From NCBI GenBank assembly GCA_036004665.1, contig DASYRG010000074.1:4449-68448 (forward strand): 64,000 bases of DNA, given 5' to 3'. Position numbers and translations under genes: made by a program. The notes under the pieces were generated by a model. That model was not told where the DNA came from. It did no database searches and saw nothing but the letters and a program-made list of their open reading frames with translations. This DNA comes from JACQGZ01 sp036004665 (lineage in GTDB: Bacteria > Sysuimicrobiota > Sysuimicrobiia > Sysuimicrobiales > Humicultoraceae). Positions within the stretch are counted from its first letter, which is position 1; each line of letters starts with the position of its first letter. Below, in pieces: positions 11,242-20,048 of the stretch.

Positions 11242-13992
11242 CTAGACGTCCTTCGTCACCGCCACCTGCTCCCGCAGCCGGGCCTGGGCCGCGGCCAGCC
11301 GGGCGATGGGGACGCGGAAAGGCGAGCAGCTGACGTAGTCCAGCCCGATCTGATGGCAGTACTCCACCGAGGACGGGTCCCCGCCGTGCTCCCCGCAGAT
11401 CCCCACCTCCAGACCCGGGCGGGCGCGTCTGCCCAGTTCCGTGCCGATCTCCATCATCTTGCCGACGCCCTCCCGGTCGAGCACCTGGAAGGGGTCGTCG
11501 CGGAAGATCCCGCGCTCGACGTACGCCTTGAGGAACTTGGCCTGCGCGTCGTCGCGGGAGAACCCGAAGATCGTCTGGGTCAGGTCGTTGGTGCCGTAGG
11601 AGAAGAACTCCGCCAACTCGGCGATCTTATCGGCAATGAGGGCGGCGCGCGGGATCTCGATCATCGTCCCGAACATGTAGCGCACCCGCACGCCCGACTC
11701 TTTCACCATCTGCTCGGCGATCGACGTCAGTTGCTCATGCACCACTTTCAACTCGTTGAAGTGGCCGATCAGGGGGATCATGATCTCCGGGATGACCTCC
11801 ACCCCCTCCCGGGCCAGGTCGATCGCCGCGCCGAGGATGGCGCGGACCTGCATCTCGTTGATCTCCGGATAGAGGATCCCCAGTCGGCAGCCGCGCAGCC
11901 CCAGCATCGGGTTGACCTCGCGCAGTTCCTCCACGCGCCGGCGCAGCGCGCGCAGCCGGTCCAGGCGGCTGGGGTCGGCGGCCGGAATGGAGAGACGGTC
12001 GCGCTGGTCCACCACCCAACCCGATTCCTTCCCGGTGAGTTCGATGCGCGTGATCTCCTCCGCCAGCTTTTCCAACGGCGGCAGAAACTCGTGCAGCGGC
12101 GGGTCGAAGAGGCGGATGATCACCGGCCGGTCTGCCATCTCGCGGAAGAGGCCGACGAAGTCTTGCTGCTGTAGCGGCTGCAGCCGGGAGAGGGCGGCGC
12201 GGCGGTCTGCTTCGGTGGAGGCCATGATCATCTCCAGGTAGATGGCCTGGCGGTCTTCTTTGGTGAACATGTACTCGGTGCGGCAGAGGCCGATCCCTTC
12301 CGCCCCAAACTCGCGCGCCGTGCGGGCGTCCTCCGGGTAGTCAGCGTTCGCGCGGACGCCGAGGCGGCGGAACTCGTCCGCCCAGGTGAGAAACTCCTGC
12401 ACGTGCCCGCCCAGCGTGGGCTCGATCAGCGGCACAGCCCCGCTGATCACCGAGCCCGTATTCCCGTCGATGGTGACAATGTCGCCTTCGCTGACGGTGA
12501 CACCGCCGGCGCTGAAGCGACGCCCGTGCTCGTCGATCTGCAGCCCCTCTGCGCCGACCACCGCAGGAGTACCGAGGCCTCGCGCCACGATGGCGGCGTG
12601 GCTGGTCATCCCCCCGCGGCCTGTCAGGATGCCCTGCGCGGCCAGCATTCCGTGCACGTCGTTGGGGTTCGTCTCCAGGCGGACCAGGATGACCGGCTCC
12701 CCTTTCCCGCCCTTGCCCCGCGCGGCCGCCGTGTCGGCGTCGAAGACGGCGATGCCCTGGGCCGCCCCGGGACTGGCCGCCAGCCCCCGGGTGAGCACCC
12801 GCTTGGACGCCGCCGGATCGACCTGCCGATGGAGGATCCGCTCGAAATCCCCGGCGTCGACGCGCAGCAGCGCCTCTTCCTTCGTGATCAGGCCCTCGTG
12901 CACCATGTCGACGGCGATGCGCACCGCGGCCTGGGCGGTGCGCTTGCCCGCCCGCGTCTGCAGGAGGTAGAGGGTGCGGCGCTCGATCGTGAACTCTACG
13001 TCCTGCACGTCCCGGTAGTGGCGCTCCAGGAGTGCGCAGACCTCCAGGAACTGCCGGTAGGCCTCCGGCAGTTCGCGCTCCAGTTCGGTGATCGGCTTGG
13101 GGGTGCGGATGCCCGCCACCACGTCCTCGCCCTGCGCGTTCATCAGGTACTCGCCGAACACCGCGCGTTCACCGGTGGCGGGGTTGCGGGTGAAGGCCAC
13201 GCCGGTGCCCGAGGTCGGCCCCATGTTCCCGAAGACCATCGCCTGGACGTTCACCGCGGTGCCCAGGTCATGGGGGATCCTGTGGTGGGTGCGGTAGGTC
13301 ATGGCGCGGGGGTTGTTCCAGGAGTCGAAGACCGCCCGCACCGCCATCTCCAGCTGCTGCAGCGGCTCATCGGGGAAGGGCTCCCCGCTGCGCTCGGTCA
13401 CGATCCGCCGGTACTCGGCGATGAGGTCCTGCAGATCCTTCGGCGTGAGGTCGACGTCCTGCGAAATCCCGCGGGCGTGCTTGGCCCGGGCCAGCGCCTC
13501 TTCGAAGTGCTCGTGCTTGATCCCCAGGACCACGTTGCTGAACATCTGGATGAAGCGGCGGTAGGAATCGTAGGCGAAGCGGGCGTCCCCGCTCCCGGCG
13601 ATGAGGCCCTCTACCGTGACGGGAGTGGAGCCGAGGTTCAGGACGGTGTCCATCATCCCCGGCATGCTGAACTTCGCCCCCGAGCGCACGGAGAGCAGGA
13701 GAGGAGTCCGTGGGTCGCCGAAGTGGCGGCCGGTGCGCTGCTCGATCACCTTCAGCTTCTCGCGCACCTCACCCATCAAGCCCTCGGGGAACTGGCGTGT
13801 GCGGCGGATGTATTCGAGGCAGGCCTCCGTGGTGATGGTGAACCCGGGAGGCACGGGCAGGCCGATGCGGCTCATCTCGGCCAGCCCCGCCCCCTTGCCG
13901 CCGAGCAGATCTCGCTGCCCGGCGCTGCCTTCCTCGAACAACCTCGTCCAGCGGCTGCCGGTCTTGAGCGTCCGCTCCGCCACTTCAGCCAT
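11242..13992 (-). CDS. ppdK: Pyruvate, phosphate dikinase
   Basis: PPDK interconverts pyruvate, ATP and phosphate with phosphoenolpyruvate, AMP and pyrophosphate. The 916-residue product has the N-terminal ATP-grasp domain (GGKGAGLAEMSRIGLPVPPG and SVRSGAKFSMPGMMDT). The central swivelling domain carries the phosphorylated histidine (GGMTSHAAIVARGLG), and the C-terminal PEP barrel has ICGEHGGDP with its catalytic cysteine. ATG 13990-13992 is preceded by GGAGGG. The ppsR/PDRP regulatory kinase that often sits between glyQS and ppdK in Bacillota is not here. It lies 26 bases downstream of the glycyl-tRNA synthetase gene. Confidence 0.97.
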   Translation of the reverse strand: MAEVAERTLKTGSRWTRLFEEGSAGQRDLLGGKGAGLAEMSRIGLPVPPGFTITTEACLEYIRRTRQFPEGLMGEVREKLKVIEQRTGRHFGDPRTPLLLSVRSGAKFSMPGMMDTVLNLGSTPVTVEGLIAGSGDARFAYDSYRRFIQMFSNVVLGIKHEHFEEALARAKHARGISQDVDLTPKDLQDLIAEYRRIVTERSGEPFPDEPLQQLEMAVRAVFDSWNNPRAMTYRTHHRIPHDLGTAVNVQAMVFGNMGPTSGTGVAFTRNPATGERAVFGEYLMNAQGEDVVAGIRTPKPITELERELPEAYRQFLEVCALLERHYRDVQDVEFTIERRTLYLLQTRAGKRTAQAAVRIAVDMVHEGLITKEEALLRVDAGDFERILHRQVDPAASKRVLTRGLAASPGAAQGIAVFDADTAAARGKGGKGEPVILVRLETNPNDVHGMLAAQGILTGRGGMTSHAAIVARGLGTPAVVGAEGLQIDEHGRRFSAGGVTVSEGDIVTIDGNTGSVISGAVPLIEPTLGGHVQEFLTWADEFRRLGVRANADYPEDARTAREFGAEGIGLCRTEYMFTKEDRQAIYLEMIMASTEADRRAALSRLQPLQQQDFVGLFREMADRPVIIRLFDPPLHEFLPPLEKLAEEITRIELTGKESGWVVDQRDRLSIPAADPSRLDRLRALRRRVEELREVNPMLGLRGCRLGILYPEINEMQVRAILGAAIDLAREGVEVIPEIMIPLIGHFNELKVVHEQLTSIAEQMVKESGVRVRYMFGTMIEIPRAALIADKIAELAEFFSYGTNDLTQTIFGFSRDDAQAKFLKAYVERGIFRDDPFQVLDREGVGKMMEIGTELGRRARPGLEVGICGEHGGDPSSVEYCHQIGLDYVSCSPFRVPIARLAAAQARLREQVAVTKDV

Positions 13993-14018
13993 GGTGCACC
14001 CTCCTCACGCCTGATGGG

Positions 14019-15383
14019 TCAGCGCGCCGGGGCGCCCGTCCGCGCGGGCGTCCCAGCGTGGAGCTTGCCCCCGAGATATCCTCGCAGCTCCGTCATCGCG
14101 ACGCGGTCCTGCGCCATGGAGTCCCGGTCGCGCACCGTCACCGTGCCGTCCTGTTGCGTCTGGCTGTCCACGGTGATGCACCAGGGGGTGCCGATCTCGT
14201 CGTAGCGCCGGTAGCGCCGACCCACGGTGCCGTTCTCGTCGTAGGCGACGAACCAGGCGCGCCGCAGCTCCGCCTCGATCTGGTGCGCGAGGTCCGGCAT
14301 GCGCTCCCGTTTCACCAGCGGCAGGACCGCCGCGGTGATCGGCGCCAGGCGCGGGTGGAGGTGCAGCACCGTTTCGACCTCCCGCCCGTCCTCCCGCCCG
14401 GCACGGCCGCCGGGGTACTCGCGATACGCGTCCACCAGAAAGACGAGCATGGCCCGCTCGATGGACACCGTGGGTTCGATCACATAGGGATGATACTTGC
14501 TCCTGTCGCTCTCGTCGAAGTAGGTGAGGTCGCGGCCCGAGGCTGCCTCGTGCTGGCGCAGGTCGTAGTCGGTGCGGTTGGCCACTCCCGCCAGCTCCGC
14601 CCAACCGAAGGGGAATTCGTACTGGAGGTCCACCGTGCGCTTGGAGTAGTGCGCCAATGTCTCGGGAGGATGCTCGAAGCGGCGCATCCGTTCGCGTGTG
14701 AGGCCGAGGTCGACGAAGAAGGCCTCCCACTCCTCCAGCCAGACGCGGAACCACTCCTCGTCGCTCCCCGGCCGCACGAAATACTCAAGCTCGGCGATCT
14801 CGAACTCGCGTAGGCGGAAGATCCACTTGCCCGTCGTGATCTCGTTCCGAAAGGACTTGCCGATCTGCGCGATCCCGAATGGCACCTTGACGCGGGCCGT
14901 GTCCAGCACGTTCTTAAAGTTGGTGAACATCCCCTGCGCCGTCTCCGGCCGCAGGTAGGTCAGCGTCGCGCTCTCCTCGGTGGGGCCGAGATAGGTCTTG
15001 AACATGAGGTTGAACTGCTTCGGTTCGGTGAGATCGTGGGCGTGGTCGGGGGCGGGCGGGATCTCCTCGTCGGCGCGGAAACGTTCATGGCAGATGCGGC
15101 ACTCCACCAGCGGGTCGGTGAAAGACTGCTCGTGCCCGGACGCTGCCAGCACCTCACGCTTCGTGATGATGGCGCTCTCAATCCCTACCACGTCGCGCCG
15201 TTCCTGGACGAAGCGGCGCCACCACTCGCGCCGGAGGTTCTGGCGCATCAGCACCCCCAGGGGGCCGAAGTCGTAGATCGCGCCCGGGCTACCGTAGATC
15301 TCTGCGGACGGGTAGACGAAGCCGCGCTGTTTGGCCAGCGTGGCGATGCGGTCCAGCGTCTCAGGGCGCGATGCTGTGGTCAT
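14019..15383 (-). CDS. glyQS: Glycyl-tRNA synthetase (alpha2 type)
   Basis: Charges tRNA-Gly with glycine. The product (454 residues) is the single-chain, class II archaeal/eukaryal-like form also found in many Gram-positives, not the alpha2beta2 GlyQ/GlyS form. Visible features are AEIYGSPGAIYDFGPLGVLM near the N-terminus, motif 2 (FGIAQIGKSFRNEI), the stretch GRDLTYFDESDRSKYHPY and the C-terminal anticodon-binding domain (HPRLAPITAAVLPLVKRE). ATG 15381-15383 gives the usual N-terminus, but no clear Shine-Dalgarno is present. A start 39 bases earlier is possible. Upstream on the same strand are recO and the small membrane protein gene. Confidence 0.96.
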   Translation of the reverse strand: MTTASRPETLDRIATLAKQRGFVYPSAEIYGSPGAIYDFGPLGVLMRQNLRREWWRRFVQERRDVVGIESAIITKREVLAASGHEQSFTDPLVECRICHERFRADEEIPPAPDHAHDLTEPKQFNLMFKTYLGPTEESATLTYLRPETAQGMFTNFKNVLDTARVKVPFGIAQIGKSFRNEITTGKWIFRLREFEIAELEYFVRPGSDEEWFRVWLEEWEAFFVDLGLTRERMRRFEHPPETLAHYSKRTVDLQYEFPFGWAELAGVANRTDYDLRQHEAASGRDLTYFDESDRSKYHPYVIEPTVSIERAMLVFLVDAYREYPGGRAGREDGREVETVLHLHPRLAPITAAVLPLVKRERMPDLAHQIEAELRRAWFVAYDENGTVGRRYRRYDEIGTPWCITVDSQTQQDGTVTVRDRDSMAQDRVAMTELRGYLGGKLHAGTPARTGAPAR

Positions 15384-15464
15384 GAGTGGTAAGCGGCGCA
15401 CTCCCCGCTGGGCGCTCCGCATCTGACGAATGTGGTTTGGCTAGGCGGGGTGAACGACGGAGAC

Positions 15465-15481
15465 CGGCCGAACGCCGGCCG
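15465..15481 (-). terminator. Small GC hairpin after the small membrane protein gene
   Basis: CGGCCG, a five-base loop and CGGCCG form a 6-base-pair hairpin about 20 bases past the stop of the gene at 15503. There is no U-run, so termination is weak speculation; it could equally be a processing or attenuating hairpin ahead of glyQS. Confidence 0.25.
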
Positions 15482-15502
15482 CCCACGGCCTCCCGGGTCC
15501 TT

Positions 15503-15760
15503 CTACCCGATCCCGAGGGGCTCCTCTTCGCTGCGGCGGCCGGACCGCTGCAACGGCAGCGGCAGGCTGCTGGCCAGGGCGGCGACCGCGAAGGCGGCGA
15601 TGCCGGCCAGTGCCCAGGAGGTTGGGAGCTCGATCACGCGGCCCTCCGTCTTCACCCGGATGTGACCCGACTGACCAGGGCGGACGACCTGCCGGGCCTC
15701 GTCCAGGGCGGTCCCCAGTTCAATCACCGCGCGCTTCGCCCGCTCAAGATCGATTTCCAT
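15503..15760 (-). CDS. Small single-pass membrane protein (possibly DUF4342-like)
   Basis: An 85-residue protein. ATG 15758-15760 has a strong GGAGGTG six bases upstream. Residues 1-30 are an amphipathic helix (MEIDLERAKRAVIELGTALDEA), followed by a short strand (GHIRVKTEGRVIELP), one membrane helix (SWALAGIAAFAVAALASSLPL) and a charged tail. The strand followed by a membrane helix recalls DUF4342, but the match is weak and is from memory. It lies between recO and glyQS on the same strand. The function is unknown. Confidence 0.65.
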   Translation of the reverse strand: MEIDLERAKRAVIELGTALDEARQVVRPGQSGHIRVKTEGRVIELPTSWALAGIAAFAVAALASSLPLPLQRSGRRSEEEPLGIG

Positions 15761-15832
15761 GCAGCCCACCTCCACTCTTCACTATAGCATTCCCCCACGG
15801 AGGAAGACGGAGGCGGCTTGCCTTCCCGCGCA

Positions 15833-16606
15833 TCATGTTCGGCCCGGCTCTCTGACCGAACTGGCGACGCGAAGCTGACCGAGCACCACCGCGGTGCGCA
15901 GCTGCACCTCCAGCCGGTGCTCGGCGTAGCGGTGGAGTAGTTCGCGAAGCGACTCGCGCTCCCGCGCGTCGATCTCCAGCGTTGCGAGCGTACCCGGCGC
16001 CGCAGCCCCCAGCGCGCGCAGCAGTCGAGGCGCCTCCGGACGCAGCCGCACCGCCGCCGGATCCCGCCCGGCGCACCGCGAGCAGACTAGTCCGCCGAGA
16101 GGGTGACTCCAATGAGGGGCCCGCTGCGCGTCCCCCGCGCAGACCGCGCAGCGGGTGAGCGCCGGTTGAAACCCGGCCAGGGCGACCAGATGGAGGATGA
16201 ACCAGGGAGCGACCGGCCCCGAGGAGTCCGCGGCCAGGAGCCCCAGCGACTCCAGCAGGAGGACGAAGATCTCCGGGTGAGGCTCACGCTCGGGCGTCGC
16301 GGCGTCCACGAGCTCCGCCAGCAGCGCCGCCGCGCCGAAGCGCCGCAGGTCCGTCCAGAGAGGAGCGAAGGCGTCGATGACCTCCACCTGGGCCACGACG
16401 TCCAGGCTGCCTCGCCCGTGGGCGAGGAGCAGACGCACGTGCTCGAAGGGTTCCAGACTCCCGGCCATCTTGCTGGTGGCCTTGCGGACTCCCCGTGCGA
16501 CGGCGGAGACCTTCCCCCACTCCCTCGTATACAGGGTGAGGACGCGGTCCGCCTCTCCGAGCGGGCGGCGCCGCAGCACGATCCCTTCGGCCTTGTAGAC
16601 CGGCAT
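15833..16606 (-). CDS. recO: DNA repair protein RecO
   Basis: RecO works with RecR (and RecF) to load RecA onto SSB-coated DNA during gap repair. The 257-residue product has the N-terminal OB fold (MPVYKAEGIVLRRRPLGEAD ... LYTREWGKVSAVARG). A helical part follows with a four-cysteine zinc site, CAVC (about 153) and CSRC (about 175), as in Deinococcus-type RecO. The C-terminus ends in a basic helix. ATG 16604-16606 overlaps the mgtE stop by one base (TGATG), so translation is coupled to mgtE, an unusual partner. recO normally follows era; here mgtE, a HAD gene and a SnoaL gene intervene. Confidence 0.94.
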   Translation of the reverse strand: MPVYKAEGIVLRRRPLGEADRVLTLYTREWGKVSAVARGVRKATSKMAGSLEPFEHVRLLLAHGRGSLDVVAQVEVIDAFAPLWTDLRRFGAAALLAELVDAATPEREPHPEIFVLLLESLGLLAADSSGPVAPWFILHLVALAGFQPALTRCAVCAGDAQRAPHWSHPLGGLVCSRCAGRDPAAVRLRPEAPRLLRALGAAAPGTLATLEIDARERESLRELLHRYAEHRLEVQLRTAVVLGQLRVASSVREPGRT

Positions 16607-17925
16607 CAGAGGCTGAGCACGCGGCGGGCGATCTCGAAGTAGATGACGAGCCCGGTCCCATCCACCAGCGTCGTGATCAAGGGTGCCGAGACAACCGCCG
16701 GGTCGACGCGGAGGCGCCGCAGCAGGAACGGCAGAATCGCCGACACCGTCGCCGCCCAGAGGACGATAACGGAGATCGACAGCGCGACGGTCAGGCCGAT
16801 CGTCGGCGTGACCTTGAGCGACCAGGCCCGGACAAACGCCGCAGCGGCCATCACGGTCGCCAGAATGGCGGCCGTGCCGATCTCCTTCAGCCAGATGCGG
16901 AAGGTGTCCTGAAACCGCAGCTCGCCCAGCGCCATGGCGCGGATCACCGTTGTTACGGTCTGGCTGCCCGTGTTCCCTCCCGTCCCAATGAGGAGGGGGA
17001 TGAAGAAGGCGAGGGCCACCACGCTCGTCAGCTCATTTTCGAAATGGCGCATGACGCTCCCCGTGTACGCCTCGGCCACGAAGAGCAGGAGCAGCCAGCC
17101 GATACGCTTGCGGGCGAGCGTGAACGGGGGGGCGCTGAGGTACGGCTGGTCCAGGGGTTGGGCGCCGCCGAGCCGTTCGATGTCTTCCGCCGCCTCTTCC
17201 AATCGGAGCTCGGCGGCGTCGTCCGCCGTGATGATGCCGAGCAGCCTGTCACCGGCGTCGACGACCGGGAGGGCCAAAAAGTGGTGGCGGTCGAGTAGCT
17301 GGGCGGCCTCCTGCTGGGAGGTGTCATTCCGCACCTTGACCACGTCGGTGCGCATGATGTCCCGGACGGGCGTGTGCGGCTTGCTGAAGAGGAGGTCGTG
17401 CAGGGGCAAAACGCCCAGGAGCTTCCGGGTCTCCGGGTCCGTTACGTAGGTGTAATAGACGGTCTCCGCTTCCTCCGCGACGTGCCGCAACCTGGCCAGG
17501 GCGTCCTCCGCCGTCATCTCCGGCGTGACCGAGACGAACTCGGGCGTCATCAGGCTGCCCGCGCTGTCTTCGGGATGGGCGAGGAGTTCCTGAAGCTCAC
17601 GGGCCTCTCTCGGCTCCATCTCCGCCAGCAACGCCTCGGCCTGGGAGGGCGCGAGTTCTTCCACGACGTCTGCCGCGTCATCCGGCGGCATCTCCTCCAG
17701 CACGTCGGCCCCCTGGGGGCCGCTCAGCTTGAGGATGATCCGCGCCGCGTCGTAGGGGTCGAGTTCGGAGACGAGTTCGGCCAGCTGTTCGTCGCCGAAG
17801 CGCTTGAAGATGCCCGCCAGCTCCGAGGGGGTGAGGGCGACCAGAGCTTCAGTGAGGTCGTGCGGGGGCAATCCTCGCAGCCTCGTCATGTCGATCGACT
17901 TGGGGTCCAGGACTCGCTCCTCCAC
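16606..17925 (-). CDS. mgtE: Magnesium transporter MgtE
   Basis: MgtE is a homodimeric Mg2+ channel gated by cytoplasmic Mg2+. The 439-residue product has the N-terminal superhelical MgtE_N domain (residues 1-125, repeated LPPHDLTEAL/MPPDDAADVVEEL units). Two CBS domains follow (about 125-255, including TDVVKVRNDTSQQEAAQLL), then five membrane helices with the ion-path loop GTGGNTGSQT near residue 315. The GTG start (17923-17925) is supported by GGAGGTGAG just upstream. It shares a 40-100 base divergent spacer with the plus-strand HAD gene and is coupled to recO by a one-base overlap. Confidence 0.96.
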   Translation of the reverse strand: MEERVLDPKSIDMTRLRGLPPHDLTEALVALTPSELAGIFKRFGDEQLAELVSELDPYDAARIILKLSGPQGADVLEEMPPDDAADVVEELAPSQAEALLAEMEPREARELQELLAHPEDSAGSLMTPEFVSVTPEMTAEDALARLRHVAEEAETVYYTYVTDPETRKLLGVLPLHDLLFSKPHTPVRDIMRTDVVKVRNDTSQQEAAQLLDRHHFLALPVVDAGDRLLGIITADDAAELRLEEAAEDIERLGGAQPLDQPYLSAPPFTLARKRIGWLLLLFVAEAYTGSVMRHFENELTSVVALAFFIPLLIGTGGNTGSQTVTTVIRAMALGELRFQDTFRIWLKEIGTAAILATVMAAAAFVRAWSLKVTPTIGLTVALSISVIVLWAATVSAILPFLLRRLRVDPAVVSAPLITTLVDGTGLVIYFEIARRVLSL

Positions 17926-17965
17926 CGCCTCACCTCCCTCCCGGAACGGCTCGATCCGCCATGGT

Positions 17966-18712
17966 ATGATCCACGCCGGTCTCTGGCCTACCGTACAGGT
18001 CCCCCGCGAGGAGGGTCAAGGAATTCCGCGCTTCGAAACCATCTTTTTCGATGTGGGGGACACCCTCATCTACGCGTCTGCCTCCACTCCTGCCCTCTTT
18101 GACCGCCTCATCGCCGACCTGCGCCTTGGCATCGATCTCGCCGCGTACACCACGGCCCATGAGGAGGTCGCGCGGGTCTTCTCTCCGCGTGTGTACGACT
18201 ACCTGGGGAGGAGGCAGGAGTTTTGGATGGACTTCAACCGGCGCCTCCTGGCCAAGGTCGGCATCGATCCGAAAGATCACCTGGCGCGGGCCATCAACGA
18301 GTGGTTCCAGGCCGTCGAGCCCGAGGTCCTCCACGCGTTTCCCGAGTCCGCGGAAGCCCTCGAGGAACTGGCGAAAGACTTCCGCCTGGGTGTGATCTCC
18401 AATGCGACGGAGGAACTGACAGACCGGCTGGAGCGGCTTGGCCTGCGCCGCTATTTCGCCTCCATCACCTTTTCACAGGAGGCCCGAGCCGAGAAGCCCG
18501 ATCCGGCGGTCTTTCGCCTGGCCCTGCAGCGGGCTGGCTCCCGCCCCGAGGAGGCCGTGCATGTGGGCAACGACTACGAAGCGGATGTCGTCGGCGCCAG
18601 AGGGGTGGGGATGCTCCCTGTGCTGATTGATCGAAGCGATGCCTTCCCTGAGGCGGACTGCCTGCGCATCCGCACCCTCAAGGAACTCATACCGCTGCTC
18701 CAGCGGCTCTGA
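17966..18712 (+). CDS. HAD-superfamily hydrolase
   Basis: A 248-residue HAD-like phosphatase, one of few plus-strand genes in the first 50 kb. Motif I is IFFDVGDTL with the nucleophilic Asp, motif II is LGVISNAT (Ser/Thr), motif III has the Lys in EKPDPAVF, and motif IV is VGNDYEADVVGARGVG. A helical cap lies between motifs I and II. Substrate cannot be told. ATG at 17966 is the in-frame canonical start, but homologues begin close to the RFETIFFD segment. A good GAGGAGGG lies seven bases before an in-frame ATT at 18023, so the true start may be there. It is divergent from mgtE and convergent with the SnoaL-like gene. Confidence 0.88.
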   Translation: MIHAGLWPTVQVPREEGQGIPRFETIFFDVGDTLIYASASTPALFDRLIADLRLGIDLAAYTTAHEEVARVFSPRVYDYLGRRQEFWMDFNRRLLAKVGIDPKDHLARAINEWFQAVEPEVLHAFPESAEALEELAKDFRLGVISNATEELTDRLERLGLRRYFASITFSQEARAEKPDPAVFRLALQRAGSRPEEAVHVGNDYEADVVGARGVGMLPVLIDRSDAFPEADCLRIRTLKELIPLLQRL

Positions 18713-18729
18713 CCCGACCTCAGGTCGGG
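18713..18729. terminator. Palindrome between convergent genes
   Basis: CCCGAC-CTCAG-GTCGGG starts right after the HAD stop codon and 34 bases beyond the stop of the opposing SnoaL-like gene. Its symmetry would form the same hairpin on both strands. There is no T-tract, so a bidirectional terminator is only likely by position. Confidence 0.4.
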
Positions 18730-18762
18730 CGGCCGAGGAACGCAAACGCCCCGCATACGAAC

Positions 18763-19128
18763 CTAACCAACGCCCGGGAGCGGCCCCATGTAGAGCCGCC
18801 CTGTTGCGATCCGGTCCTCGCGCAGACCGTAGATGATCACGCCCTGCTGATCGAAGCGAGTGCCGTCAGGCCGGGTGCCGCGCCACCGCCACTCAGTCCA
18901 GAGGACGTCGCCCTCCGCCCAACCGAGGAGTTCGGCGCGGAAATCTGGCATCTCCGCGAAATTCCTCGTCCACCGCTCTTGTACATGTTCGCGCCCCCTG
19001 AAGCTGCGCTCGGGAGAGAGGGGCTGATCGCTCGCGTAATCTGGATGGAAACAGTCGAGGAACGCCTGAATGTCGTGACGGTTCCATGCCTCGCGAAGCC
19101 GCTCGGTCAATTCGCGCGCCAGACCCAT
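18763..19128 (-). CDS. SnoaL-like / NTF2-fold protein
   Basis: A 121-residue protein with the NTF2-like cone fold: helix LARELTERLREAWNRHDIQAF, then FLDCFHPDYASDQPLSPERSFRG-type loop and the strands GDVLWTEWRWRGTRPDGTRF and GVIIYGLREDRIATGRLYM. Such proteins are polyketide cyclase-like or simply ligand-binding; no specific reaction can be inferred. ATG 19126-19128 has GGGAGG six bases upstream. Longer starts would overlap era. It follows era by 20 bases and probably shares its transcript. Confidence 0.8.
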   Translation of the reverse strand: MGLARELTERLREAWNRHDIQAFLDCFHPDYASDQPLSPERSFRGREHVQERWTRNFAEMPDFRAELLGWAEGDVLWTEWRWRGTRPDGTRFDQQGVIIYGLREDRIATGRLYMGPLPGVG

Positions 19129-19148
19129 CGCTGCCTCCCCTCCGTCAT

Positions 19149-20033
19149 TCATTCCGGATAGAACCCTCGAATCAAAGCCGGCTTCTCCCGCCAGTCCGGC
19201 GTCACCGTCACCCACAGATCCAGATAGACCTTCCGTCCGAGGAGGGCCTCCGCGCCCGCCCGCGCAGCGGCGCCGATGGCGCGCAGCCGTTGCCCGCCGT
19301 GGCCGATCACGATCTTCCTTTGAGAGGGTTTCTCCACGTGCAGGGTGGCGCGCACGTACGTCAGGCCTCGGGGGCGCTCAGCGAACTCCTCGATCTCTAC
19401 GGCCAGTGCGTGCGGCAGTTCCTGGCGGGTCAGGTGGATGGCGTGCTCGCGGATGATCTCCCGCACGAGGAACTGCTCGGGTTGGTCGGTGACCATGTCC
19501 TCCGGGTAGTAGGCCGGGCCCTCGGGCAGGCGGGCGATGATCCGGTCAACCAGGTCGGGGAGACCTGCTCCCGTCTGCGCCGAGACCATCACCGTCTCCG
19601 TGACGGGGACGAGGCTGGCCGCCGCCCGCGCAGTTGTCTCCGCGCCCGCCGGCGTTGCCCGATCCAACTTGTTCACGACCAGCAGGATGGGGACGGGCGC
19701 GCCCCGCAGCGCCTCTGCGGCGATCCGTTCCTCAGGCCCGGGAAGCGCGCCGGCCTCGACGATCCAGGCGACGAGATCGACTTCGCCGAGGGCGCGGCGG
19801 GCCGCGTCCACCATGACCTCACCGAGGCGGTGCCGCGGCGCGTGGAGCCCGGGGAGGTCGAGGAAGACGATCTGCGCGTCGGGGCGCGTGAGGATCCCGC
19901 GGATCACGGTGCGCGTGGTCTGAGGGACCGGCGAGACCGCCGCGACCTTCGTGCCGAGCAGACGGTTGAGCAGGGTCGACTTGCCGACATTGGGCCGCCC
20001 GGCGAGGGCCACGAAGCCGGAGCGGTGAGCCAT
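19149..20033 (-). CDS. era: GTPase Era
   Basis: Era is an essential GTPase that helps mature 16S rRNA and assemble the 30S subunit. The 294-residue product has G1 (GRPNVGKST), G2 (QTTR), G3 (DLPG), G4 (NKLD) and the C-terminal KH domain (KPSQRKIVIGHGGQRLRAIG) that binds the 3' end of 16S rRNA. Length is typical. The gene follows cdd by 15 bases, keeping the common dgkA-cdd-era order, though with a CNNM/TRAP insertion between dgkA and cdd. Confidence 0.97.
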   Translation of the reverse strand: MAHRSGFVALAGRPNVGKSTLLNRLLGTKVAAVSPVPQTTRTVIRGILTRPDAQIVFLDLPGLHAPRHRLGEVMVDAARRALGEVDLVAWIVEAGALPGPEERIAAEALRGAPVPILLVVNKLDRATPAGAETTARAAASLVPVTETVMVSAQTGAGLPDLVDRIIARLPEGPAYYPEDMVTDQPEQFLVREIIREHAIHLTRQELPHALAVEIEEFAERPRGLTYVRATLHVEKPSQRKIVIGHGGQRLRAIGAAARAGAEALLGRKVYLDLWVTVTPDWREKPALIRGFYPE

Positions 20034-20048
20034 CCCGGAGAGGTGCGG

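Noticed and set aside
12403..14205. 600-codon plus-strand frame
   Set aside because: Antisense to ppdK and glyQS; both real genes are certain on the minus strand.
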